Assembly (NCBI GenBank): GCA_012845835.1
Contig: JABAKD010000022.1
Span: 3,239,944-3,303,943 of the forward strand
Direction: 5' to 3'
DNA length: 64,000 bases
Source of the DNA: Undaria pinnatifida
Lineage: Eukaryota; Sar; Phaeophyceae; Laminariales; Alariaceae
Shown here: one piece after another, positions 12,801 to 28,915 of the stretch
Layout: each line of letters begins with the position of its first letter
How positions within the stretch are numbered: the stretch's first letter is position 1
The notes under the pieces: generated by a model
The model's database searches: none
What the model saw: only the letters and a program-made list of their open reading frames with translations
What the model was told of the DNA's origin: nothing
Position numbers and translations under genes: made by a program

Positions 12801-13850
12801 CTTCGAAGCATGCGCGATTCTGGTGCATCGGAAGTGGAGTCTGACGAGACGAATGCGCCTAGTCTCACCCGAATTGTCGTGGTGTCAGGTCCCAGTTGCC
12901 TCGGGAAAACGACTCTTGTGAACAAGATTATCGCTGAGGATCGCCGCCTCGCAAAACCCGCTTGGTGCACGACGCGTCCGTTGCGGAGTACGGAGGTGGA
13001 AGGAGGAGACTTTAGCTTTGTCAAGCAGGTCAAGTTCGAAGAGTTAGAGAGGGACGGCGCATTTTTAGAGACCTACAAGGACGACAACGGCGAATCGTAC
13101 GGGCTGAGGCTCAAAGAAATTTTGGCAGTGGGGGAGAGGGGGAAGGTGCGTCGCATTTTGGCTTTTGCCGCGATACACTTTTGGGACCATTCCTGCTGAC
13201 ACACCATTCTTTTTTGGGAAACAGGTTTATAGCGACAAAACGCTAAAGAATAGCGGCCTTGGCAACAGTCTATCATCCTGTGAGCACGCAACGATACGGT
13301 CACGTGTGGTTCATATAACATCGTTCTGCGCGTGTCATGCGGTATGTCGTGCCTGGTGTGTGTTTGTAGCGTAATTCGGGTGCTAAATTTAGTATCCCCT
13401 ATCCCAACAGCCCGGATGTGGCCGTTGCCGCAATGCTGTAATCGTCATGGTTTACTTGTCACTTGTTCTCTCCGAAGTCCCAAAACAATTAACCATACGT
13501 TTTGTCCCACCGTACACGTTCTATCTCGTCAGGTGTGCATAGTCGATGCAGCCAGGCCGTTGGTGAATGCTTTGATGGGGGTGGGAGACGTGGCGTTGAT
13601 CGGGGTGTGGGTCAGCCTCGACTCCATAGAAGCAATAGAGGACCGGATAAGAACAACGCTCACCACTCGCTCGGGAGCGAGAGACTCGCCAGACTTGGAT
13701 TCCGATGTACGGGGGATGGTCAGACAAGCTGTGGACGACATCGAGTTCGGTGTCATGAGTGGGGTTTTCGATTTTACCGTGATAAATAACAGCGACGAGC
13801 AGGAGTCGATGGAGACAATTCGCAGGGCGGTGGAGTTTGCTACTTCGTAA
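9878..13850 (+). CDS. Guanylate kinase domain protein with N-terminal membrane segments
   Basis: Seven exons join in phase: 9878-9979, 10377-10435, 10680-10722, 10914-10988, 11490-11609, 12429-13145 and 13533-13850 (TAA). They encode 477 residues. The ATG at 9878 is preceded by an in-frame TAG; an upstream exon spliced at 9905 remains possible. Residues 120-200 contain hydrophobic segments (IFGAVGALVAFEIFGADRG, LVALGALASVGYVVLL, MPVLLIAAVAL), suggesting a membrane or organelle-envelope part. The C-terminal ~195 residues form a guanylate kinase fold: P-loop SGPSCLGKTTLVNKI, GMP-site motif TTRPLRSTEVEGGDFSFV, a later R..A..DIEFG block and FDFTVINNSDEQES near the end. In the P-loop the usual GxGK(G/S)T is CLGKTT. 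Guanylate kinase phosphorylates GMP to GDP with ATP. The fold assignment is strong; catalysis and the plastid or mitochondrial location are inference. Confidence 0.82.
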
Positions 13851-14316
13851 TTTTAACGAGATTTAGATTGCGACGAGCGAGGGGCACTTGGAGTTGTGTG
13901 CCACAGACAGCTTTGTGATTTCGAGCGGGGAGCGTTCGAAGTTGTGTGTCCATGGGCGCACAGGTTGACTTTGGGCGGTATGTTGCACCCTTTTGAACCC
14001 TTGTGGATCTTCACGGGGAAAACATGAAAATAATGGCTATACGAGATCAGATTAGCCTTTCGACGCGACGCGGACTGCTTCTATGTGGCTATGTTAGGGA
14101 GTGGTGTTTTTATGTCGGCATCCAGTGCAAGAAGTGTGCACGATACGACCATCGCATGCACTATCTATCGTACGTTGCGCGCTCAAACTATAAAAATACC
14201 GCTCTTTTTTTTTCAACTTTTATGCTATACCTGGTATGTTTCATCGCTTTTATACGGGTCCTAGAACGGTGGTTAGCGAAACAGCCGCTTCGACGTGGAA
14301 AAACTGATCGTTGCAG
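13851..14316. other. Intergenic stretch after the guanylate kinase-like gene
   Basis: No conserved protein signal. An ATG at 13952 opens a short frame (MGAQVDFG) that could be the first exon of the small gene proposed downstream, but no strong donor in the required phase is present. Confidence 0.4.
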
Positions 14317-15853
14317 GAATATGTGGAGCTGTTGGGGCCAAGGATGTCGAATTACGGAATTACGTCCTTACGGCGACCCGTTTTTTTTGCGGTGAGTAAT
14401 AGGACATGGCCGGTGAAATTGTGGACCCACATTTAAATACAAAAACCGTAAAAATCTTTAGTACACTCGTGCATTTCTGTTTCCCAGCGCATAACTATGC
14501 CGACAAGCGCAGGCTTGGTGAAGGATATAGCTTGCCGCGTACCTCCCATAGTAATATTCATAATGATATACCGCTGCACAACCTATGGCTCCTTCGGAGG
14601 TCGAGTGTACATTTCCGTGCCACTTCGATTTTTTCGTCGGAATGAAAAACAAAAACTGATTTCTAGAACGGAAACGCGCGGAAAAGTCAAATTCCGACTT
14701 GTACATGTTCAAAACAATACCCTAATTTTTTTCAACACATTCAAATATTTCAGATGTGAGTGCGACAAATTGAGTGGTCGATACTCATGTCGGAACAATG
14801 TTGTTTGGCAGACCCTTTCGCCAAAAATAATTTTGCGAAAGCCATGATGCGTGCACGTGCAGCAGCATGAACCAAAATAATAGGTCATCAAATAAGATTA
14901 AATGCCGAATAAATAATAGATGTCAACACAGTTTTCAACGGGCGTTTCAATTCTAGCAGGGATGTCCCCTGCTTTTGCCGTATTTATGCGTTAGCATCGT
15001 TTCTCCTGATATTGCCAAAATACGCGTAAAGAACAAGCTTTTGCTGCCGTAATCATCCGACATCCTCGGTGGGGGCACCACTAAGATGAAATCGCAGGGA
15101 TTATGAGTTATGTGCGTGCGGGCTTGGTGCATTCTTGCTTGGATCCCAATCCCCTCGTCTGCTGCATTAAGCGACCAACTTTTCGGGGTTCGCTGCAATC
15201 ATGGGTACTTCAAGTTTCTCGGGATACGCTGAAACATTTTACGGTTCCTGATCTCATACGAGATCATGAACTTATCCCCTACTTACGAACGGCACGTGTG
15301 GGGGGAAGCTTCGGTCCGAGTAACACACAAATCCCGAGGTTGTCGTTCACTGTGCGCTGTCACAGCAAATGCACTGTTCAATCTCATCCTTCTGCGCTGT
15401 GCGTGGAAGCTCAAGGTTACAACCCTTTAGATAGAACTTGGGATGTGGGGGGGGGGAGAAACACTGGTTCGCAGTCAAAACAATATAAGGAACGCAAAAG
15501 GAACCCCGAGATTGTCCATTACTGGGGGCTGTCATGTCACACGAGTAGCAAGTGCCAAACCGTGTCTGCTGGGTGTTGAAAGAGCTTCAACACTTTTGAG
15601 GCCCAGATAAATAGCAACCAAAACTATGCCAGGTACGGTCAAGCTAACCGTCTAGCGGGAGGGCGTAGCAGTGCGACTGGTATCATGCTGTGTGCGTCTC
15701 GGGAGATTTCCTTGTAGTGCAGCTTGGGTGTACCCCCCCTTACCCCGGCAGGTCGGGCGGTTTCATGTAACCGATGCTGAAATCGCCCGGGGGAAAATAT
15801 TCCCTCTGAAGCCACCAAAAGGGATTGTAACCAGCTGGCGATATAACGTTTAG
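14317..15853 (+). CDS. Possible small-protein gene, two terminal exons
   Basis: A 75-bp segment at 14317-14391 has an acceptor (gatcgttgcag), is open in phase 0 (EYVELLGPRMSNYGITSL...) and ends at a strong donor GCG|gtgagt. It joins in phase to 15752-15853, preceded by a pyrimidine-rich acceptor (cccccttaccccggcag). That exon reads VGRFHVTDAEIARGKIFP and continues to TAG at 15851-15853. Together they give 58 residues with no stop. No start exon could be fixed. The first segment is also open in another frame, so the call is tentative. The product resembles no family I can name. Confidence 0.3.
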
Positions 15854-16199
15854 AGCTGCACCCACGATTTTGAGAGTAGTGTCGTGTAACGGTTGCGTTT
15901 CTAAAAGCAGGGTTAAGCTTGGGTCGAACGCTAGTTCCGGGAATGAACGCGTCGTTAAAGGGTGGCCCTCGTGGAGTGAGATAAAGATAAGATGAGTGTA
16001 GGAAACTGGGTGCGAGGATCGTAACGCATGTGAACGCAAGGCTCTCAAACGGAAGCTTAGATAGAAGCACAATTCAAGCAAAAAGGTTCAGAAAACACTT
16101 CCATTAACCGCGAAACCGACGGCAACCTAGTGCCTTCCCACACCCTCCCCCTACCCGATTACGGTTTGCCGCTCCCCAAATTGGCAAGGCAAACACAAA

Positions 16200-21664
<5,465 letters not shown>

Positions 21665-22170
21665 GGCTGTGCCTGAAAAACCGACAACATCGTCAAACCG
21701 TTAGTCAGAAAATCGGCGGTGATAGCTAGCCACCAGAACCCTTGCGTTAGAGTCGCACAGTCGCACATCTGTCGGTGAAGAGCGTTCGTTGCCTTAGGGC
21801 TCCCCTGCTGTGCCCAAGGCCATCAGCTATGTGCGGTAGTGGACACGGAACAGATGTACCACACAAAATAAAGGACACGATTGCTTCGCCATAAATGTCG
21901 AGGAATGAAGCACGGGCATTAGCAAGCGCGCTTCGAACAACAGCGAACCAACCTATTGATTGAGGATACGAGTCGATACCCTAGACCACACCTGGGTTGC
22001 TTCAAAGCTCCGGGTGGGGTGGAGGTGTGTCCACCACAGCAGAGGGGTTTGCTATAATACGGCGTTATTATTTAGGGGCGTTTTCTCGTTTCACTTCGCA
22101 GCAGGAATTGCAGATTTTTCTTTTGGAGACCAGCGCACACTGCTGACAGCACTGAATCGCCTGTGCTACC
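21665..22170. promoter_or_regulatory. 506-bp divergent intergenic region between RPS3 and the UBA-like gene
   Basis: The two start codons face away from each other, so this interval must hold both promoters and both 5' untranslated regions unless there are remote first exons. No TATA box or known element can be assigned with confidence; the extent is inferred from gene positions only. Confidence 0.5.
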
Positions 22171-25100
22171 ATGCCGAAGCGCAAAGCCGACGAGGATAAA
22201 CGGACAAAAGACGCAGTGCGACCACCTCCACCAGCTGCCAGCAACGATGACGAAGACAGCGATTTTTGTGATATAATCGAAGGTCCGAGTGCGCCGCCAG
22301 GAACTGCAGCAATGCCTTCGACCATCCCGCCGCGACGATCCTCCCCTTTGGGAGGACATGCCAACCCGTCAATGCCATTCGCCGCGTCCCATCCGCACCA
22401 CGATCCAAACAACGCTGGGGTTCTGTCGATGCTGGCCGGGTTGTCAGGGGCAATGCCGTATATGCAGCCAATGCACGCATCAGGGTTTGGTTTCCATCAG
22501 ATGCCGGCACTGCAGCAGAGACATTCGTTCGGGTACGGCTCGCCAGATATGGTCGCTCCCCAGGCTGCTTTACAGGGCAGACGTTATCCCCCGGGACCTT
22601 CGATGGCTCGTTCGGTGTCTTCTCCGGTGCCATCTTCGTCGGACGGAATGTCGAGTGGTGCACCATCGCCTGGTGAGACGCAAAAATCTGTTGTACTCGT
22701 GTTGCTGCTTCTGCTGTGTATCTATCTATAGACTAGAGGCTGTGCGCACGGGAAATTGAAGTTTGGGTCACAGACTGCGTTACTACGATATAGACTACTC
22801 GTACAGCAGCAGCAGCAGTAGTACTCGTCTACATGTAGCTACCCGTATCAAAATACACCAGCAGGTATACGTAGCACGTGCTCTCAAGTGTCGGTACGGT
22901 TGTACTCCTACATATCTTAGCATTCGCCTCGACAAGCCGCAAGCTGTCGTTCACAGCTCTATTTTATGTAAAGTATAAGGTTGCACGTCGGCATCCGGAA
23001 CATCAACGAATCACTAGAACTTCCAATACCAGTACTCGTAGGGCTTTTGCCAGTAAATTCTGTTTTTGAACTCAAGGACGACTTGTCATGTTCTCCAACC
23101 CCAAGGTTGAGTCTGTCATAATGTTCTCCGTGACTGACTTTACTCGATGTCGGGACAACAGAGGATTCTCGGGCACATCAGTCCTTCATCCATCTCGTAT
23201 AACAACCCCATCAACTTTTGATTTTTTTCGATCGTTCTGGTCTGCGTGCGATGATGGTCCATGCCCTGCCACCGCTTTTTGCTGCGATCGAGACTACTGC
23301 GTTACCTGGCTATGCAAGCATGGGTAGACGACGCGTACCAGGTAGATCTGTTGCAGGTATCTCCATTTAGTACGAGGATGTGACATACAACGCAGCATAG
23401 GTCGTATACCGGGCAGAATATGTCGGCCCTCTGACACGTCCCAGGTACTAGTACCTGTTACGACAATGATAAGACCCATTGGAAGTTCAGCCTGGTATAT
23501 GCAAGAAAATATACAGTGTTCCGCCTGGGTGCTGCCCACGTACCTGCTATGTATATATGATTGTTCACACTTTCCCTGTAGTTGCCGGTTATGGGCGGCC
23601 GTTGGAGGTGTGCGTGGGCAAGACCTTCGGCACGTGACTGCTGGATATTGACTAGTGGATGTTGGTCATATCGAGATGTGGGAGACCAACAAGCTGACCA
23701 ATTCCCAGGCAAGATTTTGATCGCGCGATAGCTTGACGGGAGTGCGAGAAATATCGATATCTAGAGGAACGCCGACTACCGCAGGGGCCTGTTACACTTC
23801 ACAAGACTGAGCTGGCGATCACAGCGGGCGGCAGCGATGATAACCTCACTTACCTTGAAACCGTGTAGGGCGCGTACTCCTTGATGGAAGTGGCCGCCGA
23901 GCCCGAGTCGCTGGAGAACGTACTCCCGGTCCCGCCTGCTACAGCCGACAAGGAACACGCGCCGGGCGAACGCGACGAGGGTGAGGATTCGACCGGGACG
24001 GGCAGCGGGCGGCAGCGACCACCCCCCCAACCTTGAAGCTGTGTGGGGCGGGTACTCTTTCGTCGTTGATGGGTGTGACCGCCGGGCCGGAGTCGCTGGA
24101 AATTTTACTTCCGGTCTCGCATGCTCCGGCCGACAAGAAACACCCGCCGGGCTCAAGCTACGAGGGTGACGATCCGGATGGGGAAGGAGGTGAGAGCGAT
24201 GGTGGCGAGAAAGACGCCCTGGCTACCCTGATGGTCAACGATGACCTCGCCGAAGCCGAGGAGCCCCTGCCGCTTCAAGCCCCTGTGGAACATGTCCTCG
24301 CAAGCTTACGTAGTACTCACAGAAGTTTCCGTCAGGAAACATTGACAAGAGGAAACTACCTGCAGGAAAAACCTCTCTCTCGTGAAGGGGCCGGTATTGC
24401 TGTGGTTTGGTATCGGAGTGCATGGTGCAAGGGGGCCATCACGCGACAGCTCAATCAACGGCGCGTCCATCACCCCTACACACGGGTACGCGAGTTATTC
24501 TCCGCCGCGACGGCAGCATGCACATTGTCGAGCTTAGGGTTACCAAGTACTCCGTGCACGATGCCATGGAGAAGGGATCCTGGGCGCTGACGGAGTGCTC
24601 TGCGAACGCCACGATATCAGACACGGAGGGTAAGAAAGAGGGGAGGGGAACAGGACGAGAAAGAGCCGGAGGATAAAGATGTGGCGCACACGTGGGGCGG
24701 GGAGACAAAAGGCCGGAACAACCGCAAACGTGCCGCCTCGGGCAAGGGGACGGCTTCGACCGTAATGTTTCGTAGTAGTGGCAGGGATTGCATGCCGGGC
24801 TTGCCGACTGTACGCCTTTGCGGGCCAGTCCGTGTTTGAAGTCAATGGCTTGGTGGGGGCGGGGGGTGCTTCCGTCGAACTCAACTGACGTTTGTATTCC
24901 TTCCTTGCACAACAGTAGTGTTGATTGCGCATTTTTTTTTAGGAGCACGCGTGCAATACTTTCGGATGTAGATTACTCGTGGGAGATACAGCATCCACCA
25001 CGTTCGTTCGTAGCATTCTGCTTATACAGAGTACACGTGGCTCTTCCAGGTGTACTGAATGGTGCTGTCTTCCAGATAGTACTGGTTGGACAGATACAGT

Positions 25101-28100
25101 AGTAACAGATCACAATACTACTCAAGTATTATTCAGTGTAGCACACATGTATGTAGTTTTTTATGGCGAAAATGAAAAATGCGCGCGTTTGTGTAGGTAG
25201 CAGCGCGTATTCTCGGCGACCGATAGATGGAATTGCAAAATATGACATATGTGCTTTGTCGCTCCGCCAGCATAGATAGTCAGCGTGAGCCTGATTTCGC
25301 GTTTAGTTTCACAGGGACACGATACTGCCTGCGTAAACAAGTTGTACCGGCTATGTATGCTAGGCGCAGTTCTATGCCTAGCAGGAATATCCAGTGCTGG
25401 GTGCTGGATATTCCATACGAGTAGCTAGGCGCAGTTCTATGCCTAGCAGGAATATCCAGTGCTTGGTACTGGATATTCCTGCCGACGACGCCAATCGTGA
25501 GGCAGCATACTGTACCAGGTATATTACTTGTATAATGCCAGATGCTCTCACGTGTGAATTGTGTTTTATGTATCAGATAGACAGTCCGGTTTGATGCATA
25601 TACGTGCAATACAAGGTAAATAGGTCCGAGACCTAGGCAGGCGTCGCCTGTCGTGTTGTGATGGTGGTGGTAGAGTCACGGTATCGGTGCACCAACCGAA
25701 GGGCATACGTAGGGCAGATTGAACCCGGGGAGAAGGCAACAGAGGGGTGCACAAGGAAGAGGTACATAATTCCTTGCAAATGTTGCTATAGTTTATCGTA
25801 CATGTATGATATGTTGATGCTTCTCATATACTTATGTAGTCTAGGCCGATGGTCGCGGTCATGTTGTGCACGAAAACTTGAGTAAGACGCACCGTAAGTC
25901 CGAAGTAATTTTAAGTGTTCGCACAGAGTAAACGACACCACAGGCTGAGATGTGCAGGAAGACATATCGTAGAAAATACGACGCGGTTATGCCGAGGCTT
26001 GTGCACCTGTAGAACCTACCCCCTCCCAAGAGTTTACGCGATTCCCGGCAGTTCCGCGGTGTGTGCCAAAGCTACGGCTCGATCTCCCGCGCACCAGCGA
26101 TTGAAAGGCCTCAAGCTGGAACCGCTTTTACGGCTGGTCTACATCACTCTCGCAAGAGTTGCCTGCAGTATCTTCATCTGTCGTATGCAATTGTCATTTA
26201 GTCTATTGTGCCATTTGACCAGCTGGCTTTAGCGCGTTCGCCCTATTCTATCAACGCCACGTCTGCGTAGACGAGTGGAACGATTATCACAATCGTCCGA
26301 CGATTCTCCTCTTTTGTCATGGTGTTTTGACCCCTGTCATGTTTTGTCTCTTTTGTTTTCACACAGCCCCGGCGTGCTACAGGCAGCACGCGAGTTCGTC
26401 CGCGCAAGAAGTCAAGGAGGAGCCGGACGACTCCGCACTCCGCCCAACGGAAGCAGAGGTTCCGCTGTTGGCGACTCTTCGTGCGCACGGAGTGCCCACG
26501 CGCGACGCGATTCAAAGTCTACGGCGAAACGGGCATAATTTCACGGCAGCCCTTAACTACGCGTTGGACGTGATGACCGCACGAAAGGAGAGCCAGCAGG
26601 AGGATATGGCTCGCCTAGAGTCCGAGAAGGAGAAGGATAGAGTTGCGGTAGAAAGGCGGTTTGAGGAGAAGACCCTCACGGTGCTCGGGGATATCGAACC
26701 TCAGTTCCAAGAGGTATGAGCCTTCATACCTGGTACCAAATATCTCCATGTCCTTGTTTTCACTTCTTGAAAGTGGTTAGTTGATCTGAATATAAAGATG
26801 GATACTGTAACAGAGCTGCATTTTCCAGTATCGATAGATGTTAGTGTACGCGTGCTTCCTAAACCACCGACCAATTGTCCTATTCTGCTGCAATTTCTGT
26901 GTTAAACGGGAGGCATGTGTGCACCTCGTGGAGCCGTTTTGATCTTCCCTGTGAAGTCTTTTTTGCAATTGATCGCGACCATGCTTGCGCTTGTGTTTTC
27001 TTTTGTGAGAGACGTCCCTTTCATGACCCCCTCAAGCGCTGATACAGCACTTATGTATAGGAGGTGGGGTTCGTACTTCGTGTTTCAAGATGCGATTTCG
27101 CCATATCAGCTCAGATTTGGTAAATGGTTCAGACTTTGATGTTGAACGGTGCTGGTGTGGCGTATTTGTTTGGCATGGTGAACTATAGGCGACCCGAACC
27201 TAATACCCCACGCTGACCCCGACGCCGCCTCCTCCTATCCCTCCGCATCAGTCACTGCTGCTCAACGAGGAAGAAGGGTGCGCGGCCTTTCGAGAAACCG
27301 TGCAGCGAGTATGCTCTGGAGACGAAATTTGCACCCCGGCGTTATGCGCGTTTCGCGAAAAAGCGGTCAACCTCTTGTTTCTAGAGCGAGACGCCTTTCG
27401 ACATTACCGCGAGAATCATCCTCAGGTGTGTGGCGCCTTGGGGCCATTTTTTCAGAGGGGAATCACTTGTGCTGTTGTCGCTACCTATCAACTGGGGCCA
27501 ACGGCAGTTATTACGTTTGTGGATGTTGGTGTGATGTTGCTGGAATGCACACGTTTTCATTCAGTTTGTTTCTACAGTAGTCGTGCACCTTGCTTTTCAC
27601 AAGACCATGCGTTTCGACGCCGTGCAAGTCGTAATTTGGGGTAGGAGCCTTTCTCGGTCCGAATTTGTTTGTTGTTCATTGTCGTGTTGCGGTGTTATTG
27701 GTCGTGCGATCTCAGTCCAGCGCTTCGTACAGACTCGTGCTGCGATTGTGGTAGCAAGTTTTCGCCAATATATTCTGTCTGGCCGGGCTGACCTAAGCAA
27801 CCACCCTGAACGTGGGAATACCAATGCTTTTTCATAGTATTATTAGGTCAATACCTTGGCCTTCGGATTGTTGAGCGGGCTGCGCTTTCATTTTTTTGTC
27901 AAAGTCAGTTCTTTGGGTGAGGTGTAGAGCTCAGGCGAGGAGCCTCTGAAAAGCTAGGCGTACCCGTACTTCTATCTACACACCTTTTACACACCTGACC
28001 ACAATGTTTCCCGGCAATCACAGGTGCGAAGATATTTCCGAGGGCTGATCGAACGGCTGGAGAAGTCCGTGGCCGCCCGCGAAACGGACGAAGACGAGGA

Positions 28101-28455
28101 GGCTTCAGGCGGGACAGCTGCTGGGAAGACCCCCAGAGTTGCGGGGATGGCAAGCGTGCCCGATTTCGGCGAAAGAGGACAGGGAAGCAATTCCGGGAGA
28201 AAGAACAGCCAAGCGGATTTAGACGAACAAACTGGAGGGTTGACAGCTCGCGTAACCGAAGAGGTGGAAGCGTTGCAGCACATTTTGTACATGTTCCCGT
28301 CGACGCCGGGCGGTGTGCCGGACGCATTTTTGGAGCGGTCTACGCCTGCTGCGACATTGACGGCAGACGGCGTGGAAGAGTTGGTTCGTCCTAGTTCCGC
28401 CGATGGTCGTTCGGCTCGAAGCGAGGATCGCGTTGTAATCACCGTTGATGATTGA
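22171..28455 (+). CDS. UBA-like domain protein with Pro/Met-rich N-terminus, 544 residues
   Basis: Five exons join in phase: 22171-22672, 24450-24629, 26367-26713, 27252-27425 and 28024-28455 (TGA). Residues 1-180 are low-complexity. They start with a basic MPKRKADEDKR segment (possible nuclear signal), followed by an acidic patch and a Pro/Ser/Met/His-rich region. Residues about 205-225 contain a compact RRDGSMHIVELRVTKYSV strand-like motif. Residues about 260-300 (LLATLRAHGVPTRDAIQSL, then NFTAALNYALD) match the three-helix pattern of ubiquitin-associated domains. A charged coiled-coil-like stretch (QEDMARLESEKEKDR) follows. The C-terminal exon has an acidic linker and PFAM-free sequence as far as I can tell. 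I do not recognise an orthologue; a nuclear ubiquitin-binding or transcription-linked adaptor is only an inference. Confidence 0.65.
23823..24182. repeat. ~181-bp diverged tandem duplication in intron 1 of the UBA-like gene
   Basis: 'agcgggcggcagcga' at 23823 and 24004 opens two copies that share 'gagtcgctgga' and 'gccgacaag' and are otherwise considerably diverged. Open frames run through the copies (for example MEVAAEPESLENVLPV and MGVTAGPESLEILLPV), but exon 1 joins exon 2 in phase across them, so they are not needed for the protein. Confidence 0.7.
25359..25488. repeat. 65-bp tandem duplication, each unit with two hairpins
   Basis: The unit starts 'gctaggcgcagttctatgcc' at 25359 and again at 25424. 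Inside each, gctaggc/gcctagc can pair (7 bp) and ggaatatccag/ctggatattcc can pair (11 bp) around a short loop. The repeat lies in intron 2 of the UBA-like gene. Confidence 0.85.
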
Positions 28456-28915
28456 CCGAAAGGCTGACCTTCTCGATAAGGATTTTACTAGTATGTTCTT
28501 TGATCGAAGGCGGGCCTCCACGATAAGGATTATGTACTGCAGCTGTAGCATTAGACCCTTGCGTCGTTTTGTGGCTGAACGTATTATACGCGTGCGGGCA
28601 GCTGGTATTTTTTCCGATGCATGCGTGGCGATCGGTACGCAGGCCTCGGTGAGATCTAGATAATTGTAACATTGGTGCCTGTTGTATTTGTCTCCAACGG
28701 AGAAACTATGGCAGCCTGTGGTGCTGCAAGCCAAAACGCTCCGAAAAAGGCGCTGGAGGCGTCTGTAACGACGAGAACGTCCACACCGACTTGTAAAAAA
28801 ACAGCAAAGGCCTGAGGCACCAAACAACCTCAGGCGGTCTCTTATCACCTGTAAACAAATATGATTTGCGTAATCCGTACTTGGGTACGTTGACAACTGC
28901 CTGACTCTACTTCAT
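28456..28915. other. Convergent intergenic region
   Basis: This 460-bp stretch lies between the TGA of the plus-strand UBA-like gene and the TAG of the minus-strand amine oxidase gene. Both 3' untranslated regions should be here. No clear AATAAA on either strand and no other feature seen. Confidence 0.6.

Noticed and set aside
23870-24300. Possible coding exon(s) in the tandem duplication upstream of UBA-like exon 2
   Set aside because: Exon 1 joins exon 2 at 24450 in phase with a smooth Ser/Pro-rich joint, while including these copies requires extra unsupported splice sites.
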